64,000 nucleotides of DNA from VAZQ01 sp034669045 (GCA_034669045.1 JAXDOD010000062.1:62001-126000), one strand, 5' to 3'; positions 18,712-28,299 are shown, numbered from the stretch's first letter. Translations and numbers: made by a program. The notes: generated by a model not told the origin, from the letters alone.

Positions 18712-19689
18712 ATGGTGCAGGCCTTTCGTTTTCACCAGCACGGCGGGCCGGAGGTCCTTCGGTTCGAGGACGTGGCGGTCGGCGCCCCGGGGCCCGGCCA
18801 AGTCCGCCTGCGCAACACCGCCATCGCGGTCAACTTCCGCGACGTGCTGGTGCGCCGCGGCACCCATGCGGTGCCGTCGTTTCCCTCCGGCATCGGGGTC
18901 GAGAGCGCCGGCGTGATCGAGGCGCTCGGGCCGGACGTGCGGGGGCTGGCGGTCGGCGAGCGGGTCGCCTGCGTGGCCGGGCCGGACAGCGCCTATGCGC
19001 AGGCACGGATCGTGCCGGCCGCGCGGGTGGTGCCGCTTCCGGCCGCCATCGACGAGCGCACCGCGGCCGCGATGATGATCCGCGGCATGACGGCGCGCTA
19101 CCTGCTCAAGGAGACCTATCGGGTGAAGCCCGGCGACAGCATCCTGATCCACGCCGCGGCCGGGGGCGTCGGCCTCATCGTCTGCCAATGGGCGAAGCAC
19201 CTGGGCGCGACCGTGATCGGCACCGTCGGCAGCGACGAGAAGGCCGCGCTCGCGCGCGCCAATGGCTGCGACCACCCGATCGTCTACGGCCGGGAGAACT
19301 TCGTCGAGCGGGTGCGCGAGATCACCGGCGGGCTGGGTGTGCCGGTGGTCTACGACTCGGTCGGCAAGACCACGTTCGACGGCTCGCTGCGCTGCCTGCG
19401 CCGGCGCGGCCTGCTGGTGTCGTTCGGCGAGGCTTCGGGCGATCCCGATCCGGTGCCGCCGCGCACGCTCGGCCAGGCCGGTTCGGTCTATCTGACGCAT
19501 CCGAGCCTCGGCGACTACACGGCCACGCGGGCGGAACTGCTGGAAACCGCGGACGACCTGTTCGGCATGGTGGCGGGCGGCAAGGTCAGGATCGACATCA
19601 GCAAGACCTATCCGCTGCGCGAGGCGGCGCTCGCCCACGCCGATCTGGAGGCGCGGCGGACCACCGGCTCGATCGTGCTGGTGGTGTGA
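18712..19689 (+). CDS. Zinc-independent quinone oxidoreductase, MDR family
   Basis: A 325-residue medium-chain dehydrogenase/reductase. It has the N-terminal GroES-like part (GPEVLRFEDV, NFRDVLVRRG) and the NADPH-binding motif HAAAGGVGLIVCQWAK at about 143-158. No structural or catalytic zinc ligands are visible, which places it with quinone oxidoreductases (QOR, NADPH:quinone reductase). The start is 2 nt after ispA, and its TGA shares one base with the next ATG, so the three plus-strand genes form one unit. A link to isoprenoid or quinone metabolism is suggested only by position. Confidence 0.85.
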   Translation: MVQAFRFHQHGGPEVLRFEDVAVGAPGPGQVRLRNTAIAVNFRDVLVRRGTHAVPSFPSGIGVESAGVIEALGPDVRGLAVGERVACVAGPDSAYAQARIVPAARVVPLPAAIDERTAAAMMIRGMTARYLLKETYRVKPGDSILIHAAAGGVGLIVCQWAKHLGATVIGTVGSDEKAALARANGCDHPIVYGRENFVERVREITGGLGVPVVYDSVGKTTFDGSLRCLRRRGLLVSFGEASGDPDPVPPRTLGQAGSVYLTHPSLGDYTATRAELLETADDLFGMVAGGKVRIDISKTYPLREAALAHADLEARRTTGSIVLVV

Positions 19690-20819
19690 TGGCTTCCACC
19701 TGGCAGACCAGGACCTGGGAGGAGCTCAAGGCCGAGACAAAGGCGCGCGCCGACCGCGGCGCCTATCCGGTATTCGGCATCAAGCCCGCGGACGCCCGCG
19801 AGGCGCTGGCGCGGATCAGCAGCCTCGACCCGGACGAATGGGGCGCCGCCTGGAGCGCGATCGGCGACCGCTACGCGGAGCGCGCCGCCACTGCCGAGCG
19901 GGGCGGGGACGTCAAGGCGGCGCAGGATGACTGGCTCGCCGCCTGGCGGCTCTACACTTTCGGCCGTTGGCCGGTCGCCAGTTCGCCCAACAAGGCGGCG
20001 GCGGGGAAGCGGGCGCGAGGCGCCTTCGAGGCCTATGGCCGGCTCGCTGATCCAAAACTTGAGACGCTGCGAATTCCGTTTGAAGGCAAGGAGATAATCG
20101 GCTTCCTTCAGGTTCCGGCAAAGCCTGAAAAGGCGCCGGTGGTGATCAGCATCGGCGGCAGCGATCTGTGGAAGGACACGGTCGCGATCCAGAGCCGCGC
20201 CTTCCTCCCGTGGGGCATCGCGGTGCTGGCCCTCGACATGCCGGGGACGGGCGACGCGCCACTGCCGGCGCGGCCCGGCTCCGAGCGCATCTATTCGGCC
20301 GTGATCGACCATGTGCAGGCGCGCCCCGACCTCGACGGCGGGCGCATCGTCCTGCGCGGCCAGAGCTGGGGCAGCTACTGGGCGGCGCGCGCCGGCTATG
20401 CCGAGGCGGCGCGGCTGAAGGGCGTCGTGTTCCAGAGCGGGCCGGTGCACCACTATTTCCAGCGCGAGTGGCAGGAGGAGGCGTTCAAGACCAAGGAGTT
20501 CCTGTTCGACTACGTGCCCTCGCGCCTGCACATGCTCGGCTGCCGCAGCGTCGAGGAGGCGTTTGCGTTGATGCCGTCGCTGTCGCTGCTCGACGCCGGC
20601 CTCGTGACCAAGCCGACGCCGCCGATGCTGATGATCACCGGCGCCCGCGACACCCAGGTGCCGTTCGAGGATTTCTTGCTGCTGCTGCAGAATGGCAGCC
20701 CCAAGCACGCCTGGGTCAATCCCGAGGGGCAGACCATGGGGCGTTCGTTGACGGTGAAGGACGACGACATCACCGGCGGAGTGGTCGTGCCTTGGGTGCG
20801 GCAGCGGTTCGGGGTGTAG
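19689..20819 (+). CDS. Alpha/beta hydrolase, FrsA/UCP031982-like esterase
   Basis: A 376-residue protein. The first 100 residues are a helical segment (LKAETKARADRG, ALARISSLDPDEW), which in FrsA-like esterases precedes the alpha/beta hydrolase domain. The hydrolase core has VVISIGGSDLWKD (oxyanion region), the elbow GQSWGSYW with the nucleophile Ser near 225, and an acid strand LMITGARDTQVP near 317. A C-terminal His is not obvious by eye. The ATG at 19689 overlaps the preceding stop by one base. Substrate unknown; an acyl esterase is likely. Confidence 0.75.
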   Translation: MASTWQTRTWEELKAETKARADRGAYPVFGIKPADAREALARISSLDPDEWGAAWSAIGDRYAERAATAERGGDVKAAQDDWLAAWRLYTFGRWPVASSPNKAAAGKRARGAFEAYGRLADPKLETLRIPFEGKEIIGFLQVPAKPEKAPVVISIGGSDLWKDTVAIQSRAFLPWGIAVLALDMPGTGDAPLPARPGSERIYSAVIDHVQARPDLDGGRIVLRGQSWGSYWAARAGYAEAARLKGVVFQSGPVHHYFQREWQEEAFKTKEFLFDYVPSRLHMLGCRSVEEAFALMPSLSLLDAGLVTKPTPPMLMITGARDTQVPFEDFLLLLQNGSPKHAWVNPEGQTMGRSLTVKDDDITGGVVVPWVRQRFGV

Positions 20820-20860
20820 CGGGGGGCGGGGCGCATAGGCGCTCACTTAGCCGCATGTGT

Positions 20861-20990
20861 GTCCCGGACGCGGTGCAGCGCGCAGCACTTGCGCAGCGCT
20901 GCACCGCAGGTCCGGGACCGCCACAAACGAGATTGGAACGGTCCCGGGTCTGCAGCGCATCACGTCGTGCTGCGCCGCGCCCTGGGCGGG
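20861..20990. repeat. Intergenic hairpin repeat, one intact and one degraded copy
   Basis: GTCCCGGAC (20861-20869) pairs with GTCCGGGAC (20910-20918). Inside it GCGGTGCAGCGC pairs with GCGCTGCACCGC, so nearly the whole 58 nt folds into one stem. A second, imperfect copy with the same order of words follows at about 20939-20990. It lies between two convergent genes, where it could also act as a bidirectional transcription terminator. The look is that of dispersed rhizobial intergenic repeats. Confidence 0.7.
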
Positions 20991-21060
20991 GGTAAGTTCA
21001 GCGCCTATGGGACGGGCGCGGGTCAGCCACCCAATAGGATCACGGCAACGCCCAAACGAC

Positions 21061-22167
21061 TCAACGCCCAAGCGAATCGAACTTCTTCTTCTGCTCGTCG
21101 TTGAGCTGGAAATAGAATCCGTTGAGCGCGGGATCGAGATTCATCGCCGCATAAAGAAGCGCATTCACGCGCTCGCCGGCGGCATCGAGGCGGGCAACCG
21201 GTGACGCCGGCAGCTCGCCCGGACACGAGGCTGTCAGGTATTTCGACAGGTCGGCCGACATCCAGCGCAGCATGTCGAGGCCGGGACGCTGCTCCTTCGT
21301 GGGCCGGATCGACTGCTCGATCTGCGCGATCGGAAGGTCGTTCCCGGCCGGTCCGCAGGCCTGCGTCACCCCGACGGCGTCCTGGTCCAGCCGCGCCTTC
21401 TGCGCCGGCGTGAGCGAGCCATAGAAGTGATCGAGCGGCGTGCGCAGAAGCATATCCGCGTCGCGCATGGCCCAGAGTCCCTCCTTCATCGCCGCCAGCC
21501 GCTCGGCCGGGGTGCGCGGAACCGCCTCGCGGCAGGCCGCCCTGCCGCGCGCGACGGCGTCTTCCAGCGCGGCGCGGAGGTCCTGGAGCTTGGCGCGTTG
21601 CGGCTCCGTCAGCTCGAGCGTGCGCTCGATGCGGTCGATCGAGTGGCCGGCCTGCTGATTGGCCCTGGCGCCGCACATGCCTTCGACGCTCACGCCCTGC
21701 GTGCTGTCGTCGGCATCGCTCGCTGGCGCAACGAGACTGGAGCCGACCGTCGCAAGCGCTGCCGGCGCCACCGCCGCCTGAATGACGTCGGCATAGCCGC
21801 GCGACCAGAACCGGCTTGCGTATTCGCGCGGCCATAAGGCGTAGCCCAGCATCTCTTCATAGGGATTGAAGGAGGCGGCGGTGCGAGCCGTTCGTGCAGC
21901 CCGGGTTTTTCCAGGGCGCTCGGGGCGGCTCTGCTCGATGACGGCGCTCTGGGTGACAGCGCCGGCGGAGGCGCGCGCAGCCATCGCGCGACGGTAATGG
22001 TGGCGTGAGCGGGCAAATCGCGGGCCGCCATGCAGCATCATCATCAACGGCGTGCCGAATACGCGCAAACCTCCGCGCGGATGGAATCGCGACCGGGCGT
22101 CGGCCGTCGCCGGAACTGCGATTGCCGCCAGCAACGCGACAACCGCCAACACCTTGCGCCGCGGCAT
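21061..22167 (-). CDS. Exported LTXXQ-motif (Spy/CpxP-like) protein
   Basis: About 368 residues. An N-terminal signal peptide (MPRRKVLAVVALLAAIAVPATADA) is followed by a His/Arg-rich stretch, then repeated helical LTxxQ-type motifs: LELTEPQRAKLQDL, GSLTPAQKARLDQ and FYFQLNDEQKKKFD. Such motifs mark periplasmic Spy/CpxP-type chaperones and metal- or stress-related helical proteins. Conserved Cys pairs (MCGARA, AACREA, ACGPAG, ASCPGE) may form disulfides. I set the start at 22167, with GGAGG upstream; the frame is open further but without homology-like content. It is divergent from the first NHL gene. Confidence 0.75.
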   Translation of the reverse strand: MPRRKVLAVVALLAAIAVPATADARSRFHPRGGLRVFGTPLMMMLHGGPRFARSRHHYRRAMAARASAGAVTQSAVIEQSRPERPGKTRAARTARTAASFNPYEEMLGYALWPREYASRFWSRGYADVIQAAVAPAALATVGSSLVAPASDADDSTQGVSVEGMCGARANQQAGHSIDRIERTLELTEPQRAKLQDLRAALEDAVARGRAACREAVPRTPAERLAAMKEGLWAMRDADMLLRTPLDHFYGSLTPAQKARLDQDAVGVTQACGPAGNDLPIAQIEQSIRPTKEQRPGLDMLRWMSADLSKYLTASCPGELPASPVARLDAAGERVNALLYAAMNLDPALNGFYFQLNDEQKKKFDSLGR

Positions 22168-22362
22168 GGCTGCCTCCACCTCTGCCCTCGACCCGGCAAG
22201 ACAACGGATGCCTGCGGGAGAAAGTTCCGCCGCGCCCCTGTTGCCGCCGCCCGGGCGCCTTGATCCCCCATTCGAGCGGTTGCGGCGGCAGCCGAACTGG
22301 CGCAACCTAGCCAACAAGTCCAAAACAGGCCGGTCCAACCGGCCCGCGTAGGGAGGTGTGCG

Positions 22363-23436
22363 ATGCGCTGGCGAATCCGCCCGTGCCGTGCCGATGCGCT
22401 GGCGATCATCGCCGTCGTCGCGATGGGCGCGGGCGCCGCTTACGACCAGACCGTCACCCCGACCAATTCGCTGTCCAATCCGTACCGCTCGGTCGAGAAC
22501 TGGGCGCAAATGCCTGCCGGGCGAATCTGGGGCTCGGTCAGCGCGGTCGGCGCAGACCCCGACAGGCAGAGCATCTGGGTACTCGAACGGTGTGGCGCGC
22601 AAGGGTTCATTCCGCCGTCGCAAATGAAGGAAGGCGTTCCGTTCAACTGCGACGGGACGAAGCTCGCTCCCATTCTCAAGTTCGATGCCGCCGGGAAGCT
22701 TGTCGCGAGTTTCGGCGAGGAGCTGCTGGTGTTTCCGCACGGGCTCCATGTCGATCGCGGTGGCAACGTCTGGGTTACCGACGGCGTCAATCGGGGAACC
22801 AAGGGCCAGCAGGTCTTGAAATTCAGTCCCGACGGCAAGATCCTCCTCCGGCTCGGCAAGCCGGGCGTCGCCGGCAGCGGGCCCGACGAGTTCAATGCGC
22901 CATCGGCGGTCGTGACCGGACCGAACGGCGATATTTTTGTGGCGGACGGTCACGGCGGCAACACCAACGCGCGCATCGTGAAGTTTTCGAGCGACGGCAA
23001 GTTCATCAAGACCTGGGGAACCAAAGGCTCCGGCCCCGGCGAGCTCGACATCCCGCACGCGATCGCGATCGATTCGCAGGCACGGCTGTTCGTCGGCGAC
23101 CGCCAGAACAACCGCATCCAGATCTTCGACCAGGACGGCAAATTCCTCGAACAGTGGCACCAGTTCAGCCGGCCGAGCGGCATCTTCATCGACAAGAACG
23201 ACGTGATCTATGTCGCCGATTCCGAATCGGAATCGGTCGCCAAGAATCACGATGGCTGGAAGCGCGGCATCAGGGTCGGCAGCGCGAAGACCGGTGCGGT
23301 GACGGCGTTCATTCCCGACCCGGTCGAGAAGACCACCGGCACCAGCGCCGCCGAAGGCGTTGCCGCCGATGCCATGGGCAACATCTACGGCGCCGAGGTC
23401 GGTCCCAAGCGGCTGATGAAGTATGTGAAGAACTAA
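22363..23436 (+). CDS. Exported NHL-repeat beta-propeller protein, copy 1
   Basis: A 357-residue protein with a signal-like hydrophobic N-terminus (ADALAIIAVVAMGAGAAY) and about six NHL-type blades. Typical blade ends are GNVWVTDG, GDIFVADGHGGNTNARIVKFS, RLFVGDRQNNRIQIFDQDG and DVIYVADSESES. NHL propellers bind ligands or proteins; some relatives are peptidyl-alpha-hydroxyglycine lyases, but that activity is not shown here. GGAGG precedes the ATG, and a short palindrome (GGCCGGT-CCA-ACCGGCC, 22328-22344) lies in the leader and might be an operator. It is the first of three tandem paralogues. Confidence 0.8.
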   Translation: MRWRIRPCRADALAIIAVVAMGAGAAYDQTVTPTNSLSNPYRSVENWAQMPAGRIWGSVSAVGADPDRQSIWVLERCGAQGFIPPSQMKEGVPFNCDGTKLAPILKFDAAGKLVASFGEELLVFPHGLHVDRGGNVWVTDGVNRGTKGQQVLKFSPDGKILLRLGKPGVAGSGPDEFNAPSAVVTGPNGDIFVADGHGGNTNARIVKFSSDGKFIKTWGTKGSGPGELDIPHAIAIDSQARLFVGDRQNNRIQIFDQDGKFLEQWHQFSRPSGIFIDKNDVIYVADSESESVAKNHDGWKRGIRVGSAKTGAVTAFIPDPVEKTTGTSAAEGVAADAMGNIYGAEVGPKRLMKYVKN

Positions 23437-23461
23437 ACAAAAATCTCAGGGAGGAAATGTC

Positions 23462-24466
23462 ATGCGTCTTGTCACCGGAGTTGGATGCTTCGTTGGATTT
23501 GCAGTGGTTGCCGGGATCGCGATGTCAGGCGGCCAAGCGAGGGCGCAAGAACCCAATTCCGCGCCCAACCCCTACAGGATGGAGGAGAACTGGGCGAAGC
23601 TCCCGGACGGCCGCGTATGGGGCATGACGATCGGCATCGGCCTCGATCGCGACGGCAAGAGCATCTGGGTGTTCGACCGCTGCGGCGCGAAAGATTGCGG
23701 CGGCACCAACATCTCGCCGATCCAGAAGTTCGATTCGACCGGCAAGCTGGTGACGAGCTTCGGCGCCGGCATGTTCAACTTCCCGCATGGTCTGGCGATC
23801 GACCGCGACAACAACGTCTGGGTGACCGACGGGCGCGGCAAGGACGGCAAGGGCCATACCGTCATCAAGTTCAGCTCCGACGGCAAAGTGCTGATGACCC
23901 TGGGCAAGCCGGGCGTCGCAGGCGACGGCCCGGACGCCTTCAACGCACCCTCTGCCGTGCTGATCGCCCCGAACGGCGACATCTTCGTCGGAGACGGACA
24001 TAGCGGGGACACGAATGCGCGGATGGTGAAGTTTTCCAAGGACGGCAAGTTCATCAAGACCTGGGGCAAGGCCGGCAAGGCGCCGGGCGAGTTCGAGGCT
24101 CCGCACTCGCTCGCCATGGACTCGGCCGGGCGCCTGTTCGTCGCCGACCGCGGCAACAACCGCATCCAGATTTTCGACCAAGAGGGAAAATTCCTCGCCG
24201 AGTGGAAGCAGTTCGGGCGGCCGAGCGGCGTCTTCATCGACCACAACGACGTCATCTACGTGGCCGACTCGCAATCGGACGAGAAGCGCAACCCGGGCTT
24301 CGGGCAGGGCATCCGGATCGGAAGCGCCAAGGACGGCAAGGTCACGGCCTACATTCCGGAGGCGGCCGAGCTCGGCTCGCTCGAAGGCACCGCCGCCGAT
24401 CCGCAAGGCAATGTCTATGCCGGCTATACCGGTTCGCAGAATTTTCGCCGGTTCGTGAAGAAGTAA
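23462..24466 (+). CDS. Exported NHL-repeat beta-propeller protein, copy 2
   Basis: A 334-residue paralogue of its two neighbours. The signal peptide ends around SGGQARAQE. The mature start NSAPNPYRMEENWAKLPDGR is nearly the same as in copy 3. The blades carry FNFPHGLAIDRDNNVWVTDG, GDIFVGDGHSGDTNARMVKFS and RLFVADRGNNRIQIFDQEG. A Cys pair in FDRCGAKDCGG is shared with copy 3. AGGAGGAA-type Shine-Dalgarno precedes the ATG, 25 nt after copy 1. The role is probably periplasmic. Confidence 0.8.
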   Translation: MRLVTGVGCFVGFAVVAGIAMSGGQARAQEPNSAPNPYRMEENWAKLPDGRVWGMTIGIGLDRDGKSIWVFDRCGAKDCGGTNISPIQKFDSTGKLVTSFGAGMFNFPHGLAIDRDNNVWVTDGRGKDGKGHTVIKFSSDGKVLMTLGKPGVAGDGPDAFNAPSAVLIAPNGDIFVGDGHSGDTNARMVKFSKDGKFIKTWGKAGKAPGEFEAPHSLAMDSAGRLFVADRGNNRIQIFDQEGKFLAEWKQFGRPSGVFIDHNDVIYVADSQSDEKRNPGFGQGIRIGSAKDGKVTAYIPEAAELGSLEGTAADPQGNVYAGYTGSQNFRRFVKK

Positions 24467-24513
24467 ACGGTCGTGAAGACGTAACAGGTCGAAGCAATAC
24501 GGAGGAAGCTCTG

Positions 24514-25515
24514 ATGAATTCAAGATGCATGACATCGATGCTCGGGATCGCCGTCGCCGCGGCGATCGTGGGGGCGGGCGGGCGCGCGCAGGCGCAGGAT
24601 CCCAATTCCGCGCCCAATCCCTACAAGATGGAGGAAAACTGGGCGAAGCTACCGGAGGGCCGCAAGATGGGAGCGCCGATCGGCGTCGAAGTCGATCGTG
24701 ACGGCAAGAGCGTGTGGGTGTTCGACCGCTGCGGCGCCAACGACTGCGGCAAGTCGACTGTCGCGCCGATCATGAAGTTCGATCCCTCCGGCAAGTTCGT
24801 CACCAGCTTCGGCGCCGGCCTGTTCAACTTCCCGCATGGTCTCGGCGTCGACCGCGACGGCAACGTCTACGCGACCGACGAGCGGGGCAAGAACGGCAAG
24901 GGCGCCGTGCTGGTCAAGTTCGCGCCCGACGGCAAGGTGCTCATGACCATCGGCAAGCCGGGAATGCCCGGCGACGGCGAGGACACGCTTGACGGGCCGT
25001 CCGATGTCGTGGTCGCGCCCAACGGCGATATCTACGTCGCCGATGGGCACGGCGGCAACACCAACGACCGCATCGTGAAATTCTCCAAGGACGGGAAATT
25101 CATCAAGGCGTGGGGAAAGCACGGCAAGGCCCAGGGCGAATTCGACACCCCGCACGGGATGGCGCTCGATTCCGCCGGACGCCTCTATGTCGCCGACCGC
25201 GTCAACAGCCGCATCCAGATCTTCGACGCCGACGGCAAGTTCGTCGCCGAGTGGAAACAGTTCGGACGGCCGAGCAGCGTCGCGATCGACAAGAACGACG
25301 TGCTCTACGCCGCCGATTCGCAATCGGACCCGCAGCGCAATGCCGGTTTCAAGCAGGGCATCCGCATCGGCAGCATCAAGGACGGCAAGGTCACGGCCTT
25401 CATCCCGGACGGCGGCCAGCAGACCGGAACGCCGGAGTCGATCGCGGTCGACGACCAGGGCGCCATCTACGCGGGCTACACCAACAAGATGGTGCTGCGA
25501 CGTTTCGTGAAGTAG
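24514..25515 (+). CDS. Exported NHL-repeat beta-propeller protein, copy 3
   Basis: A 333-residue paralogue. The signal peptide ends at RAQAQD, followed by PNSAPNPYKMEENWAKLPEG. The blades have the same consensus as copy 2 (NFPHGLGVDRDGNVYATDE, GDIYVADGHGGNTNDRIVKFS, RLYVADRVNSRIQIFDADG). The ATG at 24514 is set by GGAGGAAG 6 nt upstream; the frame is open further upstream into copy 2 but without signal-peptide character. The cupin gene 135 nt downstream may be in the same transcript. Confidence 0.8.
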   Translation: MNSRCMTSMLGIAVAAAIVGAGGRAQAQDPNSAPNPYKMEENWAKLPEGRKMGAPIGVEVDRDGKSVWVFDRCGANDCGKSTVAPIMKFDPSGKFVTSFGAGLFNFPHGLGVDRDGNVYATDERGKNGKGAVLVKFAPDGKVLMTIGKPGMPGDGEDTLDGPSDVVVAPNGDIYVADGHGGNTNDRIVKFSKDGKFIKAWGKHGKAQGEFDTPHGMALDSAGRLYVADRVNSRIQIFDADGKFVAEWKQFGRPSSVAIDKNDVLYAADSQSDPQRNAGFKQGIRIGSIKDGKVTAFIPDGGQQTGTPESIAVDDQGAIYAGYTNKMVLRRFVK

Positions 25516-25650
25516 ACGTTCCACGAAGTCGAAGTTTCGTGGCGTGGCGCACGCGCGTGCGGCGAACGCGTTTTCGCCGCACTGTTCAGCGGACTTCGGC
25601 TGTGGCAGCATACGCAGCAGGCAACGGCCGAAGCACTGGCGGAGATTGTC

Positions 25651-26073
25651 ATGGGAATTGAGATCATCGACCCGAAGGACATCGCACTGCGTGAAAAGAA
25701 GCGCACGGTGGTGATGAACACGCGCAAGCTGCACGCCTGGGTGCACTACTATCCGAATCCGGGCGACCATGACGAGCTGCATTGCCACAACGAGGACCAG
25801 GTCTTCACCTGCTTCGAGGGCGAGTGCACCATGCGCTTTCCCGACGGCGGCGCGGCCGTGCTCAAGCCCGGCATGGCGGCGCTGATCACCGGCGGCTCGT
25901 TCTATCAGCTCGAGAACACCGGCACCGGCCACATGATCCTGATGGGCCACCGCTCGGGCAACCAGGACAACGTGATGATCATCGACTACGTGACCCGCCA
26001 GGACATCCGCAAGGCCGGCGGTCCGAAGGTGCGCCGGCGTGGCGAAGCGGCGCCGCAGGAGAACCCGGCGTGA
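25651..26073 (+). CDS. Cupin-domain protein
   Basis: A 140-residue single-domain cupin. Motif 1 is seen as GDHDELHCHNEDQVFTCFEGE, which supplies His-x-His and Glu metal ligands, and motif 2 as the PGMAALITGGSFYQLEN stretch. The family binds a divalent metal and includes dioxygenases, isomerases and sensors; no substrate can be read from the sequence. Its stop overlaps a possible GTG start of the next gene (26070), suggesting coupling with the TctC-type receptor. Confidence 0.75.
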   Translation: MGIEIIDPKDIALREKKRTVVMNTRKLHAWVHYYPNPGDHDELHCHNEDQVFTCFEGECTMRFPDGGAAVLKPGMAALITGGSFYQLENTGTGHMILMGHRSGNQDNVMIIDYVTRQDIRKAGGPKVRRRGEAAPQENPA

Positions 26074-26081
26074 GGCGTGAC

Positions 26082-27122
26082 ATGCGGACCGGGGCGCGCA
26101 ATTCAGTCGTGCTCACCGCGTTCCTGATGGCGGCACTTGGCGCGTCGTCCGCTGGCGCTGCCGACGATGCGGCGCTTGCGTTCTACCAGGGCAAGCAGGT
26201 GCGCATCTTCACCATGGGCAGCCCCGGCGGCGGCTACGACGCCTATACCCGCATCGTGGCCACCTACCTGGAAAAGAAGCTCGGCGCCAAGGTGCTGCCC
26301 ACCAACGAGCCGGCGGCCGGCGGCATGATCGCGATGAACCGCACCATCAACGCGCCGCCGGACGGATTGACGCTGCTGCTCACCGGCGGCGAGAGCCTGG
26401 TGACGGCGCAGCTCTTCGGCCTCTCCGGCGTCAACTACGACGTGCGCAAGCAGGTCTGGCTGGCGCGCGTCTCGGGCGAGGACAAGGTCGCGGTGGTCGG
26501 GCCGACCTCGGTCTACAAGGCCGTGACCGACATGCAGAGGTCCGGCAAGCCGGCGCTCTGGGCCGGCTCCGGCAAGGCCGACAACAATTCCGATTTCACC
26601 GCCATCATGTGTCATGTGCTCGGCGCCAGGTGCAAGATCATCATCGGCTACAAAGGCACCGGCGACATGAACCTGGCGATCCAGCGCGGCGAGGTCGATG
26701 GCCGCGTGATCTCCGACGAGGCGGCGGCGCTCTACGGGCCGAGCTCGGGCATGCGGGTCGTGACCACGCTCGCGCGCCACCGGTCGGAGAATTTTCCGGA
26801 TGTGCCGACCATCTTCGAGGCGGGCAAGCTGGCGCCGGCGCAAGCGAAGATGATCGACTGGCGCGCCGGCATCTCCGGCCTCGGCCGGGTGATCCTGGTC
26901 ACGCCCGGCACGCCGCCGGAGCGGGTCGCGCTCCTGCGCACGGCGCTCGCCGAGATCCTGCACGACCCGGCCTACATCGCGGAGGTGAAGAAGTTCAACC
27001 TCGCGGCCGGATTCGCGGGTGCCGACGACGTGCGCAAGATGGTGGAGCAGGCGATGGGCACGCTCGACGACCAGGCGCTCGCGGAGATGAAGGACATCGC
27101 GCTGGAGCGGTATTACCAGTGA
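26082..27122 (+). CDS. TctC/Bug-family periplasmic solute receptor
   Basis: About 346 residues with a signal peptide (VVLTAFLMAALGASSAGAAD). The mature N-terminus YQGKQVRIFTMGSPGGGYDAY is the Bug-type ligand loop, with NEPAAGGMIAMNRTINAPPDG after it. These receptors normally feed TctAB tripartite tricarboxylate carriers or act as sensors, binding carboxylates. No tctA or tctB is in the window. A GTG at 26070 overlapping the cupin stop is an alternative start four codons upstream. It converges with the next TctC gene. Confidence 0.75.
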   Translation: MRTGARNSVVLTAFLMAALGASSAGAADDAALAFYQGKQVRIFTMGSPGGGYDAYTRIVATYLEKKLGAKVLPTNEPAAGGMIAMNRTINAPPDGLTLLLTGGESLVTAQLFGLSGVNYDVRKQVWLARVSGEDKVAVVGPTSVYKAVTDMQRSGKPALWAGSGKADNNSDFTAIMCHVLGARCKIIIGYKGTGDMNLAIQRGEVDGRVISDEAAALYGPSSGMRVVTTLARHRSENFPDVPTIFEAGKLAPAQAKMIDWRAGISGLGRVILVTPGTPPERVALLRTALAEILHDPAYIAEVKKFNLAAGFAGADDVRKMVEQAMGTLDDQALAEMKDIALERYYQ

Positions 27123-27146
27123 GCTGCCCGCCGCGCCGGCACGCTT

Positions 27147-28163
27147 TCACCGCGAGAAAATCTCGCGCGCGCGCTGCAGCACCCGGTCCGGCACGTTCAG
27201 CGTCTGCTCGATCGCCTTCTGTATGTCCTCGCCGGTGCCGATGTCGAGGTCGGCATTGATCTTGTTGGCGTCGGCGGTGAATTCCGGATCCCTCGCCATC
27301 GCCGCGAAGCCGTCGCGCAGCACCTTGACGGTCGCCGCCGGCATCCCGGGCGGACCGAAGAACGAGCGCCCGATCGCGCCGGTGTTGGCGTAGAGGCCGA
27401 TCAACTGCCTGGCCTCCGGCGTGTCGCCAAGCTCGCCCAGCGCCGGCACGTCCTGCAGGTCCGGACCGCGCGTGGTGAGGTCCTGCAGGATGACCTTGAC
27501 CTTCTTTTCGCGAAGCCACTGCGCTTTCGCCGTCTTCACCGTGGCCCAGTTGACGGCGGCGCCCTCGACCTCGCCGCGCTCCATCGCCAGCATCGATTCG
27601 TTGGCCGCCGGATAGCCTTTGACGATCTTGAACTTGGTGCCGATGACGGCATTGAGCATGGTCGGCACGATCTCGGCGACGTTGCCGGGGCCGGTGCCCG
27701 CGACGGTGCCCTCGAAGCGCTTGGCGTCCTCGATCGATTGCACCTTCGACGTGTGCCACATGATGTGGACGGCGTTGCTCGCCGCGAGGCGGCCGATCCA
27801 GATGAATTTCGTGGCATCGAACTGCACCGCGGCATTGCGCAGCGCCTGCTCGACCGCCAGGGTTTCGCTCACGATCCCGATCGCGGTGCCGTTCTTCGGC
27901 GCGACGTTGTAGATGTAGTTCGCCGCGCGCAGCGTGCCGGCGCCCGGCATGTTGTCCGCGATCACGGTCGGGTTGCCGGGCAGATGGTGGCCGAGGTGTC
28001 GTGCCAGGAGGCGGCCCATGAGGTCGTAGGTGCCGCCGGCGGTGTTGCCGATATAGATGGTGATCGTCTTCTTCGCGAAGTCGTTGTCCTGCGCGATGGC
28101 GCCGTGCGCGGTGACATTGAGCGCTGCGATCGCGATCGCAACACGGATGACCTGGTTCGGCAT
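27147..28163 (-). CDS. TctC/Bug-family periplasmic solute receptor
   Basis: About 338 residues. The signal peptide is VAIAIAALNVTAHGAIAQ. It is followed by ITIYIGNTAGGTYDLMGRLLARH, the Bug ligand loop, and MPGAGTLRAANYIYNVAPKNG, a motif shared with the receptor at 29281. I chose the ATG at 28163, since the 56 residues upstream in frame lack any family or signal features. No permease genes are adjacent. The divergent neighbour encodes a VOC protein, so a role in uptake of an aromatic acid is possible but unproven. Confidence 0.75.
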   Translation of the reverse strand: MPNQVIRVAIAIAALNVTAHGAIAQDNDFAKKTITIYIGNTAGGTYDLMGRLLARHLGHHLPGNPTVIADNMPGAGTLRAANYIYNVAPKNGTAIGIVSETLAVEQALRNAAVQFDATKFIWIGRLAASNAVHIMWHTSKVQSIEDAKRFEGTVAGTGPGNVAEIVPTMLNAVIGTKFKIVKGYPAANESMLAMERGEVEGAAVNWATVKTAKAQWLREKKVKVILQDLTTRGPDLQDVPALGELGDTPEARQLIGLYANTGAIGRSFFGPPGMPAATVKVLRDGFAAMARDPEFTADANKINADLDIGTGEDIQKAIEQTLNVPDRVLQRAREIFSR

Positions 28164-28299
28164 GGTTCCCTGCACGCTCGGTTGCTCTCGACCGCGCCAT
28201 CGTGACAGATCGCCGCCGCTGCGAAAACATCTAATTGTTGCGGTCATCCGGAGCCTGTGGCCTATTGCCCCGATCGACGGCAAGGCGCAGGAGACCTCG

